A DNA stretch of 64,000 nucleotides from Bdellovibrionota bacterium (GTDB lineage Bacteria > Bdellovibrionota_C > UBA2361 > JAFLCA01), in contig CP129486.1 of NCBI GenBank assembly GCA_030584005.1, forward strand, positions 1,057,556 to 1,121,555, in the 5' to 3' direction. Positions 9,127 to 17,445 of this stretch are shown piece by piece. The translations under genes and the position numbers were made by a program. Every line of letters begins with the position of its first letter. Position 1 is the first letter of the stretch. The notes below the pieces were generated by a model, which ran no database searches, was not told where the DNA came from, and saw nothing but the letters and a program-made list of their open reading frames with translations.

Positions 9127-9245
9127 AACTGCCTGTCCAGCTTGACTATTTTGCCCCTACGCGGGAATATTCCAGGCCGTGCCATGTAGTCTCCTTGGAT
9201 ACGACATGGCCGTATTTTCCAGAGTAGTTCTTAAGTCGCTCAAGT

Positions 9246-9321
9246 TCCCCGGTAGCTCAGCCGGTAGAGCAGGTGGCTGTTAACCACCCTGTCGGGGGTT
9301 CGAATCCCTCCCGGGGAGCCA
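9246..9321 (+). tRNA. tRNA-Asn (GTT), CCA encoded
   Basis: The acceptor stem TCCCCGG (9246-9252) pairs with CCGGGGA (9311-9317), followed by discriminator G and encoded CCA (9319-9321). The anticodon stem GGTGG/CCACC (9272-9276, 9284-9288) encloses the loop CTGTTAA with anticodon GTT at 9279-9281. The T-loop is TTCGAAT. Its last 12 bases (9310-9321) are repeated at every unit boundary of the tandem array that follows directly. Confidence 0.97.
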
Positions 9322-10290
9322 ATATTGAGGATGGTATTGGCGATGCAGCGACGAAGTATCAAATAAAAGTGGTGGATGAGAAAGGGTAGAGGCTCCCCGC
9401 GAGGAGGGGTTTGAACCTGCGCGCACGGAGGTGCGCGCGGGAGATATGGGGAATCCCATGTCGAGGCCTCAGGCCTCGACAGTGCCCGGGGAGCCAATAT
9501 TGAGGATGGTATTGGCGATGCAGCGACGAAGTATCAAATAAAAGTGGTGGATGAGAAAGGGTAGAGGCTCCCCGCGAGGAGGGGTTTGAACCTGCGCGCA
9601 CGGAGGTGCGCGCGGGAGATATGGGGAATCCCATGTCGAGGCCTGAGGCCTCGACAGTGCCCGGGGAGCCAATATTGAGGATGGTATTGGCGATGCAGCG
9701 ACGAAGTATCAAATAAAAGTGGTGGATGAGAAAGGGTAGAGGCTCCCCGCGAGGAGGGGTTTGAACCTGCGCGCACGGAGGTGCGCGCGGGAGATATGGG
9801 GAATCCCATGTCGAGGCCTGAGGCCTCGACAGTGCCCGGGGAGCCAATATTGAGGATGGTATTGGCGATGCAGCGACGAAGTATCAAATAAAAGTGGTGG
9901 ATGAGAAAGGGTAGAGGCTCCCCGCGAGGAGGGGTTTGAACCTGCGCGCACGGAGGTGCGCGCGGGAGATATGGGGAATCCCATGTCGAGGCCTGAGGCC
10001 TCGACAGTGCCCGGGGAGCCAATATTGAGGATGGTATTGGCGATGCAGCGACGAAGTATCAAATAAAAGTGGTGGATGAGAAAGGGTAGAGGCTCCCCGC
10101 GAGGAGGGGTTTGAACCTGCGCGCACGGAGGTGCGCGCGGGAGATATGGGGAATCCCATGTCGAGGCCTGAGGCCTCGACAGTGCCCGGGGAGCCAATAT
10201 TGAGGATGGTATTGGCGATGCAGCGACGAAGTATCAAATAAAAGTGGTGGATGAGAAAGGGTAGAGGTTCCCCGCGAGGAGGGGTTTGAG
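9310..10290 (+). repeat. 175-bp tandem repeat array, 5 full copies plus a partial one, fused to tRNA-Asn 3' end
   Basis: Units begin (AATATTGAGG) at 9321, 9496, 9671, 9846, 10021 and 10196, exactly 175 bases apart. Five are complete and the sixth breaks off near 10290. Each full unit ends with CCCGGGGAGCCA, identical to the last 12 bases of tRNA-Asn. Inside each unit lie an inverted copy of that acceptor end (GGCTCCCCGCG), a GCGCGC hairpin, an ATGGGGAATCCCAT hairpin and a palindrome TCGAGGCCT(C/G)AGGCCTCGA. The copies differ by hardly any bases, so expansion is recent or homogenised. Open frames through the array are artefacts of the repeat. The architecture parallels the repeats after E. coli tyrT, which carry the tRNA 3' end. 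Confidence 0.95.
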
Positions 10291-10319
10291 AACCGGAAAA
10301 ACTACCCCGGTCGGTGCGG

Positions 10320-10571
10320 TTACAGAGCCGTTCTATGTTCCTGAGTGAGATGAAACACGAGTTCTGGGCCAGAGTCATCGGCACTTACGAGGCCTTCGGC
10401 GATCAGATCTTTGAGGGCATCAAGAATCTCGACCTGAGTTCCCTGGACTGGTTCACGTTCATCTTCTTCATGCAGCTGGTAGAAATTCCGAAAATACAGG
10501 CCCTCCTCCGCTTCGGCATGACGCAAGGCAGCGAGTATCTGGGCTTTTATTGAGGAGATTGAATGTGCCAT
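10320..10571 (-). CDS. Small protein, possible winged-helix fold
   Basis: This 83-residue protein is not recognised by name. The C-terminal half (VEILDALKDLIAEGLV, then a short beta turn and VFHLT) has the rhythm of a winged-helix recognition helix and wing. The N-terminal half is acidic. I chose the ATG at 10571; a TTG at 10586 is also in frame. It lies directly downstream of, and antisense to, the tRNA-Asn repeat array, from which it is separated by about 30 bases. Its codon use looks ordinary. Confidence 0.6.
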   Translation of the reverse strand: MAHSISSIKAQILAALRHAEAEEGLYFRNFYQLHEEDEREPVQGTQVEILDALKDLIAEGLVSADDSGPELVFHLTQEHRTAL

Positions 10572-10767
10572 TGCAGTAGGTTCCAAGGTTCAGGATGCAC
10601 CGCATTCGTTATCACTGCGCAGAGGTCATTTGAGGGATGCTTCACGCGCCTCAAGTTAAGGTTACTATATTGAGGTAAAGTTGGGTCGAAATTTATAGCT
10701 ACCGGAGCTATGCACCTGAAACCGTTCGCAAATCTTTCAGGAGTGCCCCGTGAATGGTTGGCGAGAC

Positions 10768-11523
10768 TCAGGGTGTTGCCTGGGGGCTAATGATGCGGGT
10801 GAGTTTTTCCTTCTGTGTTAAGGGGGAGTCTGATCGCAGCAGTGAGCCCTCCAGTGTTTCACCGGCAATCTGGTAGCGGGCGAGTATGCACACTCCGGTG
10901 ATGCACCACGAGCTGTAGTATTGACCAGCGTGCTCTATGCCGATGCCACGGTACTTTAGTTTTCCGAGATCCCAGTCAAACCAGTAACCGGGGGTTCGAT
11001 TCGAGATAGTGAGGGTACCGCGATAGGCACCGCTGTTTCCCGGACCGCGTCCTTGCACCTGATAGCTGCCAACCAGCCCCTCGTGACCGCCTGAGACACC
11101 TTTCTCGTACCCTACGCCCTGGCCATCAATGCTGAACCAGCGGCCATCGAGTACACCGTCGGGCAACAGGGCATAACTGAAAATGCCGACCGCCTTTGCA
11201 CCGCGCGTCCATGAACCTAGGCCGACAAACAGACTATCCCCGTCCATCATCCCGATGCCGGAGAGTCGAATCTCGCCGGCTTCTGCTTCTACAAAGAATG
11301 CGCCGTTCTCCGCGCGAATCCTGGTACTGCCCTGATACGGGGAGCTGCCGTCTTCTAAGCTCCCGGCGACCTCCCAAGTCCCTTCGAAGGCACTGGACTG
11401 TTGAGCCGCAAGCGGTGCCGGGATAGCGACTAACAGTACGGTAAGGGAGAGCCGCAAGGATATGGGAGATAGCGTTCCGAGAAGGGCCATAGCAGCTGAA
11501 CACAGTGGAGTTAGGGATCTCAT
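10768..11523 (-). CDS. Secreted hypothetical protein
   Basis: This 251-residue protein has a long signal peptide (hydrophobic region about 8-40, likely cleaved after PLAAQ). A Gly- and aromatic-rich, probably beta-sandwich or beta-barrel body follows, with two similar segments starting GTWEVAGSLEDG and VGSYQVQGRGPGNSG. Two cysteines (SSWCITGVC) could form a periplasmic disulfide. I know of no function. The start at 11523 lies 4 bases past the end of pdxT, so it may be transcribed with pdxST, although no Shine-Dalgarno sequence is obvious. Confidence 0.7.
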   Translation of the reverse strand: MRSLTPLCSAAMALLGTLSPISLRLSLTVLLVAIPAPLAAQQSSAFEGTWEVAGSLEDGSSPYQGSTRIRAENGAFFVEAEAGEIRLSGIGMMDGDSLFVGLGSWTRGAKAVGIFSYALLPDGVLDGRWFSIDGQGVGYEKGVSGGHEGLVGSYQVQGRGPGNSGAYRGTLTISNRTPGYWFDWDLGKLKYRGIGIEHAGQYYSSWCITGVCILARYQIAGETLEGSLLRSDSPLTQKEKLTRIISPQATP

Positions 11524-11527
11524 GGCC

Positions 11528-12238
11528 TTAGTTTCCAGACGCATGGATGCTATCGGAGCACAGCTTCGCACCCATGGCAACCTGCTCTACCGCATCTTCG
11601 CCCGTCCGTAGTTGTCCAAGAAACCAGCGGTGCAGAGGAGAGGGGCCATGCGACAGCTCCGGGTGAAATGTTGCCGCTACAATTGTCCCCTCCTGGACGA
11701 GCACGGGTTCACCACGCCAACGAGCAAGGACCTTGACAGAGGGCGCATGGCTCACGATTCGAGGTGCTCGAATAAAAACCCCTTCTTGATTCTGCAAGGG
11801 AAGCCCTTGCGCTGTTGAGGCGGTGACTATACCGCTCCAATCTAGCTGCGTCGTGATAAAGGAGTCCCGTTGTCGACCGAAACCGTTTCTCTCTACGGTT
11901 ACATGGAGGAGTTTGAGCGAGCGTTGGGCGGGATTAATAACACAATCAGCGAGCAAGATTGTTCCTGCACAGGTGGCAAGCACCGGCAGACCGGCGCTAA
12001 TCTTTGAGTGCAAACCCTGCCAGAGCGCTTCGTCCATCAATCTAAGCATTGCGGTGGACTCTCCCCCTGGTAGTACCAAGGCATCAAGTCCTTGCAGATC
12101 CCTTGAGGCCCTGACCTCTGCGGTTGCTGCGCCACAACGTGCCATCATTGCGGCATGCGCCGCATAGTCACCCTGCAGGGCAAGTACGCCCACCAGGGGT
12201 TTATCCGAAGAGTCCGGGGGTAGGGCAGGGCTCACCAT
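11528..12238 (-). CDS. pdxT: Pyridoxal 5'-phosphate synthase glutaminase subunit PdxT
   Basis: PdxT releases ammonia from glutamine and passes it to PdxS for vitamin B6 synthesis. The 236-residue protein shows the class I glutaminase triad: nucleophile C90 in LATCAGT, and H192 and E194 in TFHPELS. It also has the oxyanion motif PGGEST (57-62). It is longer than the usual 190-200 residues at its C-terminus. The start codon overlaps the last 7 bases of pdxS, which indicates translational coupling. Confidence 0.95.
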   Translation of the reverse strand: MVSPALPPDSSDKPLVGVLALQGDYAAHAAMMARCGAATAEVRASRDLQGLDALVLPGGESTAMLRLMDEALWQGLHSKISAGLPVLATCAGTILLADCVINPAQRSLKLLHVTVERNGFGRQRDSFITTQLDWSGIVTASTAQGLPLQNQEGVFIRAPRIVSHAPSVKVLARWRGEPVLVQEGTIVAATFHPELSHGPSPLHRWFLGQLRTGEDAVEQVAMGAKLCSDSIHASGN

Positions 12239-13122
12239 CCGCGCTCCTGCAGCCTTGATTCGGCAGGGATCGAGGAGATCTCCAACCCGGGCATGGCGGC
12301 CTTTAGGCCTCGCGAGACCCGCACAAGTATCTCGGGATCTTGATAGTGCGTTGTTGCTTCGACTATGGCTCGGGCTCTGGCAGCAGGGTCTTCGGATTTG
12401 AATATCCCAGAGCCTACAAAAACGCTCTCAGCGCCTAATTGCATCATCAGCGCTGCATCGGCGGGAGAGGCGATACCGCCGGCGGCGAAGTTTGGCACGG
12501 GCAGCTTCCCCAGTGACCTTACCTCGCGCACAAGTTCAAGAGGCGCCTTGAGATCTTTGGCTGCCGTCATCAGTTGCTCCGGTTCCAGAGTAGTGAGGTT
12601 CCGGATCTCCGAAACGACGCGCCGCATATGACGGACCGCTTCAACTATATTTCCGCTCCCTGCCTCGCCTTTGGTTCTTATCATGGCTGCGCCTTCGCCT
12701 ATTCTGCGCAGGGCTTCGCCCAGGTCGCGCGCACCGCACACGAAGGGGATGCGGAAGGCATGTTTATCGATGTGAAATTGTTCATCGGCCGGGGTGAGAA
12801 CCTCGGACTCATCTATGAAGTCTACGCCAAGCTGTTCGAGGATCTGCCCCTCTGCGAAGTGACCGATACGCACCTTGGCCATCACTGGGATGGATACTGC
12901 CTGCATGATCGAGTCGATAATGTCGATCGATGCCATGCGGGCTACGCCACCTGCCTTCCGTATGTCGGCCGGTACCCGTTCGAGCGCCATTACGGCGACG
13001 GCGCCTGCATCCTCGGCTATCTTTGCCTGATCCGGGGTAACCACATCCATGATCACGCCGCCCTTGAGCATTTCGGCGAGTCCAACTTTCAGGCGGAAGC
13101 TCTCGGCTGTGTGCTGACTCAT
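12232..13122 (-). CDS. pdxS: Pyridoxal 5'-phosphate synthase subunit PdxS
   Basis: PdxS builds PLP from ribose 5-phosphate, glyceraldehyde 3-phosphate and ammonia in the DXP-independent pathway. The 296-residue TIM-barrel protein has the family start ([19 protein letters not shown]), the catalytic lysine region MAKVRIGH (K83) and the second lysine region [12 protein letters not shown] good ribosome binding site (GAAGGTG) precedes the ATG. It forms an operon with pdxT immediately downstream. Confidence 0.97.
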   Translation of the reverse strand: MSQHTAESFRLKVGLAEMLKGGVIMDVVTPDQAKIAEDAGAVAVMALERVPADIRKAGGVARMASIDIIDSIMQAVSIPVMAKVRIGHFAEGQILEQLGVDFIDESEVLTPADEQFHIDKHAFRIPFVCGARDLGEALRRIGEGAAMIRTKGEAGSGNIVEAVRHMRRVVSEIRNLTTLEPEQLMTAAKDLKAPLELVREVRSLGKLPVPNFAAGGIASPADAALMMQLGAESVFVGSGIFKSEDPAARARAIVEATTHYQDPEILVRVSRGLKAAMPGLEISSIPAESRLQERGW

Positions 13123-13326
13123 AGAACACCTTCATTACGTAGAGACTATGCGGCCAATCTTGCGCCTAGCTGCGGCCTGCCGTACCTGGGCATCCCGGAC
13201 CTAACGCAAGCGGCTTGATTGTATCTTAAGCCTTGGAAGTTTGCGATCTTGCAGGCTTGTGTTGAAATTAAGCCTCGAGCGCGCTAGTTTTGTATTGAAT
13301 TTAACCGCTTAGCGTAAAGGTCGGCC

Positions 13327-13845
13327 ATGAACAAATCCAATCAGAAGATCACTTTCCAGGGCAAGCCACTCCGAGTCACGGGTCGTGAGGTGCATGAAGG
13401 AGATCCCATGCCTGCATTCAAGCTGACCGGAGTTGATATGTCCGATATTGACTCTGCCTCGTTCAAGGGCAAGGTGCTTGTTCTTTCGGTCGTGCCGAGT
13501 CTTGATACCTCTACCTGTGCCCTTCAAACGAAGCGCTTTAATCAGGAAGCAGAGAAGCTCTCTCCCTCGGTACAGATCTTGACAGTGAGCATGGATCTTC
13601 CCTTTGCCCAGAAGCGCTGGTGCGGAGCTGAGGGAGCGACAAGAATCATGACGGGGAGCGATTACAAGTATCGCGGGTTCGGTGAGACCTTTGGGGTGTA
13701 TTGGACGGATATGGCGCTGCTTGCTCGCGCCGTCTTCGTCGTTGACAAGGGCGGGGTTGTTCGTCATGTCGAGTACGTAGCTAACCTCAGCGACGAGCCC
13801 GATTACGCCGCAGTGTTGGCGAAAGTCCGCGAGCTCGCAGCGTAG
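13327..13845 (+). CDS. tpx: Thiol peroxidase (Tpx)
   Basis: This 172-residue atypical 2-Cys peroxiredoxin reduces hydroperoxides. The peroxidatic cysteine is C64 in PSLDTSTCALQTKRFN and the resolving cysteine is C99 in LPFAQKRWCGAEG; both contexts are highly typical of Tpx. Length is normal. It is divergent from pdxS, with about 200 bases of shared upstream region, and is followed by a perfect 26-base palindrome. Confidence 0.96.
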   Translation: MNKSNQKITFQGKPLRVTGREVHEGDPMPAFKLTGVDMSDIDSASFKGKVLVLSVVPSLDTSTCALQTKRFNQEAEKLSPSVQILTVSMDLPFAQKRWCGAEGATRIMTGSDYKYRGFGETFGVYWTDMALLARAVFVVDKGGVVRHVEYVANLSDEPDYAAVLAKVRELAA

Positions 13846-13860
13846 CGCTCGGTCCACCGA

Positions 13861-13886
13861 GCTTCCATGAGTCGACTCATGGAAGC
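13861..13886. terminator. Perfect 26-base palindrome downstream of tpx
   Basis: GCTTCCATGAGT and its exact complement ACTCATGGAAGC flank a two-base centre. The position between tpx and the next gene suggests transcript termination or 3' end protection. There is no T-run after it, so the role is inferred from position only. Confidence 0.45.
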
Positions 13887-13901
13887 CATACATCGTCTTC
13901 G

Positions 13902-15032
13902 ATGAGTATCCCTTTCCAAGGTAGTCTGGTGCTTGCTCCCTTAACCAAGGGTGGCAATCTTCCTTACCGTCGGCTGTGCAGGTTCTTTGGCGCCGACATA
14001 ACCGTCTCAGAAATGGCTTATGCCAGGCAGCTCTTGAAGGGGGAGGGGCGTGAGAAGGCGCTCATTCGCCGACATCCGGACGAGGCTGTATTCGGTGTAC
14101 AGATTGCTGCAGGGCGTGCCGACGAAGCGGCCAGGGTATGTGCACTGCTCGGCAGCATGCCGATTGATTTCATCGATCTGAACGTGGGCTGCCCGATTCA
14201 TGACGCGATCCGTCGGGGCATGGGTTCCTGTCTGCTGCAGCGCCCCAGATCGCTTGGCAAGATAGTTGAAGCGATGGTTGCGGCCACTGCGGTTCCGATA
14301 ACGGTCAAGATTCGTGCCGGTTGGAGCGAGTCCGAGATTAATGCATCGGAGGTAGTCGATATTCTCGCTGCGGCGGGAGCTTCGGCGGTGACGCTGCATG
14401 CGCGCACCCGCGAGCAGCGTTATACCAAGGCCGCAGACTGGTCGCTCATAGCAAAGATTGTGTCACAAAGCCCCATCCCGATCATTGGAAACGGCGATAT
14501 CCTTACCTGGTACGAAGCACGCGATCGGTGGGACAGCTCACGATGTGCCGCGATTATGATAGGGCGTGGCGCGCTTATTAAACCCTGGATCTTCCAGGAA
14601 ATAAAAACTTCTTCCACCTGGAATCCAACTGCTGCCGAGAGGATCGCTGTATATTATCAGTTGAGTTCCTATACGAAGGAGCATTTTCGTGACGATGAGA
14701 AGGGGAGGAAAAGAGCCCTTTATTTTATGCCGTTTCAGCTTGGTTTTCTGTGCCGCTACCGTTACTTGCCGGAGAGCCTGTACCGTGAAGCGGCGCGTGC
14801 CCATCCCCTAATCCAGACGAGGGCTGACGAGATGCAGGATGAGCGGCTTAAAGCGTGCCCTCTCGAACGCATGCTCTCTGATTCTGATTCACAGTTGCAC
14901 CAGAGAATTGCGGAGCTGCTTTGGGAGAGCAGTGCAGAGGGCGAGGCGCTTCGGAAACTTTCTGCGTTGTCAGAGAGTAGAATAGAGAACGCGTCTGGCG
15001 AGGATCGGGTCGAAGAGCAACCGCAAGGATAG
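13902..15032 (+). CDS. tRNA-dihydrouridine synthase, Dus3-like
   Basis: This flavoenzyme reduces uridine to dihydrouridine in tRNA. The 376-residue protein starts with LAPLTKGGNLPYRRLCRFFG and has the catalytic cysteine at C97 in NVGCPI. Beyond the general Dus fold, several stretches resemble the eukaryotic Dus3 subfamily as I remember it: the LAPLTxxGNLPFRR start, the TLHxRxREQRYTKxADW segment, IIGNGDIL, and the C-terminal GALxKPWxFxEIK and FLCRYR. The last 40 residues are charged and low in complexity. The eukaryotic zinc-finger N-terminus is absent. tRNA-dihydrouridine synthase is secure; the subfamily is from memory. Confidence 0.88.
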   Translation: MSIPFQGSLVLAPLTKGGNLPYRRLCRFFGADITVSEMAYARQLLKGEGREKALIRRHPDEAVFGVQIAAGRADEAARVCALLGSMPIDFIDLNVGCPIHDAIRRGMGSCLLQRPRSLGKIVEAMVAATAVPITVKIRAGWSESEINASEVVDILAAAGASAVTLHARTREQRYTKAADWSLIAKIVSQSPIPIIGNGDILTWYEARDRWDSSRCAAIMIGRGALIKPWIFQEIKTSSTWNPTAAERIAVYYQLSSYTKEHFRDDEKGRKRALYFMPFQLGFLCRYRYLPESLYREAARAHPLIQTRADEMQDERLKACPLERMLSDSDSQLHQRIAELLWESSAEGEALRKLSALSESRIENASGEDRVEEQPQG

Positions 15033-15189
15033 GGAAGGCCCTAGAGGCCATTTCATAAATGAGTTCTTTCTTCTGGCGTATCCTCTTTCGCCCCCCACAA
15101 TATAGGGCTTTCTCCTGGGCTACGGCGGATAGAAGCGGGCCATCTATTCTATTTATGAGAGCGCTTCATAGTCTCCCGAGTCAGCGCTT

Positions 15190-15912
15190 CTAGAGATCCC
15201 CCTCGATCTCTTTACGCAGCTTCTCTTCCATCGCTTTTTTTACCCGGCTACTGGCACCGGAGTAGCGTTTGACCTTCGAGGTAAGATTGGTTGGGAGTGG
15301 TGCGCTCTCGAAGGCTTGAATGGCCAGCTCGTAGTACAGCTTCAGCGAATCACCCTCCAATCTATGCAGCACCTCGCACAGGTGGCGAAGCTGGATCATG
15401 GTTCTTCCAACATCCATATTCAGCGATTTGAGAAAAGCGACCCGGTCCACCTGATTAATTATATCGTTCAAAATAAAGGTAATGGCCGCCCGTTCGCGAG
15501 CTTCGGCTTTCTCCTTTTTCACCTTCACCGAGAGATCCACAATCGCGGTGAGTGCATCAACAGAGAAGGGCTCAAGGAGCACTCCGTCCGCACCGGCGAG
15601 CATGTTCGTAGCGAGGGTTGAACCATCATCGTTGGGCTTTACAATTTGGATGAAGACGCACTCCTGGCCATGCTTTGTTTGAGTCACCTCCTTGATGAAC
15701 TGGCGCACCTGCTCTTCCGGATAGCGGTAGGATATGAAAACGAGATCGACCTTAAGGCCGTCCTGGAATTTAAACTTGATATCTTCGAGGGAGGGGGCCT
15801 GATGCAGTTCACCGAACTGCTGCACTGGAATGGTGCTCTCTTTAAAGCGAATCCGTCCCGACGCATCCGGATCGAGGTGCAGGAGGGAGAATTTGACGTT
15901 GTGGTTAATCAC
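15190..15912 (-). CDS. Pseudo-receiver domain protein
   Basis: The N-terminal part (about residues 1-130) of this 240-residue protein resembles a response-regulator receiver: a hydrophobic strand VDLVFISYRYP where the phospho-accepting Asp is normally found, and GADGVLLEPFS where receivers read GADGYLxKPF. The phospho-Asp appears to be replaced by Ser and the conserved Lys by Glu, so it is probably not phosphorylated. The C-terminal half is helical and basic. The start is GTG, with AGGGA five bases upstream. Function unknown; regulation by protein binding is a guess. Confidence 0.7.
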   Translation of the reverse strand: MINHNVKFSLLHLDPDASGRIRFKESTIPVQQFGELHQAPSLEDIKFKFQDGLKVDLVFISYRYPEEQVRQFIKEVTQTKHGQECVFIQIVKPNDDGSTLATNMLAGADGVLLEPFSVDALTAIVDLSVKVKKEKAEARERAAITFILNDIINQVDRVAFLKSLNMDVGRTMIQLRHLCEVLHRLEGDSLKLYYELAIQAFESAPLPTNLTSKVKRYSGASSRVKKAMEEKLRKEIEGDL

Positions 15913-16256
15913 GTATCCCTAGGAGTTCGTGGCCCAAGTATGCCATGCTCCCAGCCTTCGACGGTGTACCGTTTCATGGAAGCGCTAGCCAGTGGTGGTC
16001 CTGCCGATGTTGCTGGCGGCGGCAGGATCGTCCACAGGGATCGGTTCTCTAGGATCCCATAGGTACGGGTCGGAATTTCTGCTACAAAACTTTACTAGGA
16101 TCCTCAGTAATTCTCTCAGAGAATCCAGTAGTTAACGACTTTCATGGTATCGAAGACCCGACAGGTCTTGTACCGTTTGCCTGCTATTGCGTGACGGAGC
16201 CCCCGCAGCCTGGATTGGATCGTTCAGTTTTCGGGCGCTTAGCCGGGGGCAGGGCA
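15913..16256. other. Intergenic region, no gene seen
   Basis: About 340 bases between two minus-strand genes. It contains small inverted repeats (ATTCTCT-C-AGAGAAT near 16110 and AAGACC/GGTCTT at 16153-16169). The second lies just upstream of, and could belong to, the leader of the pseudo-receiver gene. I see nothing else. Confidence 0.4.
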
Positions 16257-16949
16257 CTACTTCTTCTTCTTGTTTTGAGGTTCGATCTCCGGACTGCCCT
16301 GAATCAGAGCAAAGACGTTCGGTACTTTGGACTGATAGGTGGTGAGCAGCTCGAGCGTTCTGTTGATGGTGTTGCGCCCTTCCGACCCCTCGGCAAAGCG
16401 GGCAGTGGCGATTGAGGAGGCCTGGGGCGCTGGGGTTAGAATCGACTGGACGGTATCCTTGCACTTTATGTATCTAGGCCGCTCCGTCTGGTTGAAGGCA
16501 GCGCTTGTTTGCAGGTGAGCTGTTCGTACCAGGTACTTTTGCCGCTCCTCCATGTCATTCTCAAGCCAGTTTCGCCAGAACAGGGTCAAGTTAGGGCATT
16601 CGAAAGTGCCGTGTTTAGCGGCATGGAGAATATCCAGATTCAGGAGCGCTTCTAGAATCAGTGGACAAGTTCCTTTCTGCACGGAACAGTGCAGGTAGAC
16701 GGCGTTGAGATACACCAGACCGTCTTTCGACAACGCGAGATTCTGAACACTAAGCGGATTGTGCAGGCTGTCGCGCACGGCGGTAAAGAGCGCGATGACA
16801 CTCTCTTGGTGGGTTTGATAGGCGCTTTTCTGGGTTTTAATATCTTCAATTGCAATTTCCCCCATCTGCTGGGCGCAGGCAGAAGAAAGGGTGATATTCC
16901 CCAAGACTTGGGAGAAGATTGCGCATAGAACGATGGTCAGGGCTCTCAT
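16257..16949 (-). CDS. Exported hypothetical protein
   Basis: This 230-residue protein has a clear signal peptide (MRALTIVLCAIFSQVLGN, cleaved near SACAQ). The mature part is helical, with at least four cysteines that could make disulfides, and ends in a run of lysines. I do not recognise the family. The ATG at 16949 is chosen for the signal peptide; the frame is open further upstream without protein character. It is divergent from the cupin gene, about 70 bases away. Confidence 0.65.
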   Translation of the reverse strand: MRALTIVLCAIFSQVLGNITLSSACAQQMGEIAIEDIKTQKSAYQTHQESVIALFTAVRDSLHNPLSVQNLALSKDGLVYLNAVYLHCSVQKGTCPLILEALLNLDILHAAKHGTFECPNLTLFWRNWLENDMEERQKYLVRTAHLQTSAAFNQTERPRYIKCKDTVQSILTPAPQASSIATARFAEGSEGRNTINRTLELLTTYQSKVPNVFALIQGSPEIEPQNKKKK

Positions 16950-17018
16950 AGGGCAAATGCTAGCAAATGTTCGAATGAAGCAACAACTGCCCTCAGCGAT
17001 TACGGAGCGCGATTGCGT

Positions 17019-17408
17019 ATGAGAATAGTGAGGAAGAACGAGGTGAGATTGGAACCGGCAAGTCATGAGGATTCTCGGCGACCCGGAGTATGGAAGCGGG
17101 TGCTCTTCCCTCGTGAACTCCTCCCAGAGGGCAGGGCCCAGATGCTGAATTGGGCGGAATTGCCGGGTGGGAGCTCTTTCGCTCCGCACTATCATGAGGA
17201 CATGGATGAGATTTTTGTGATCGTGCAAGGTTCAGCAGAAATGCGAGTAGGGAAGGATAGTATAACCCTTGCTCAGGGCGACGCAGTCCTTGTTGCGTGT
17301 CGGGAGATTCACTCGATGACCAATCGTACGAATGAGAAGGTCGAATACCTGGTTATAGGGCTTACCCGTGATCAGGGTGGGAGAACGATCTGTGTAGAGA
17401 GAGAGTAG
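17019..17408 (+). CDS. Small cupin-domain protein
   Basis: This 129-residue single-domain cupin has a first motif HYHEDMDEIFVIVQG containing the His and Glu metal ligands, and a second motif around GDAVLVACREIHSMTN with a further His. Such proteins are metal-binding beta-barrels, either enzymes or sugar/small-molecule binders. The substrate cannot be read from sequence. An in-frame TTG two codons upstream is an alternative start. It stands alone between two minus-strand genes. Confidence 0.85.
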   Translation: MRIVRKNEVRLEPASHEDSRRPGVWKRVLFPRELLPEGRAQMLNWAELPGGSSFAPHYHEDMDEIFVIVQGSAEMRVGKDSITLAQGDAVLVACREIHSMTNRTNEKVEYLVIGLTRDQGGRTICVERE

Positions 17409-17445
17409 ATGAGGGTATCGCTGCTTGTCCTTCCGGGCTGCCTGC

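Noticed and set aside
9321..10290. Array considered as a CRISPR
   Set aside because: Unit length is 175 bases with no unique spacers; it is a plain tandem repeat.
9359..10384. Several overlapping minus-strand open frames of 60-166 codons beginning MAPRALSRPQ
   Set aside because: They are translations of the 175-bp tandem repeat and the tRNA 3' end (including the familiar false peptide GGIRTPDRVVNSHLLYRLSY from a tRNA), not proteins.
12574..13218. 214-codon plus-strand frame
   Set aside because: Antisense to pdxS, which is certain.
13309..13893. 194-codon minus-strand frame
   Set aside because: Antisense to tpx, which is certain; its start region falls in the palindrome after tpx.
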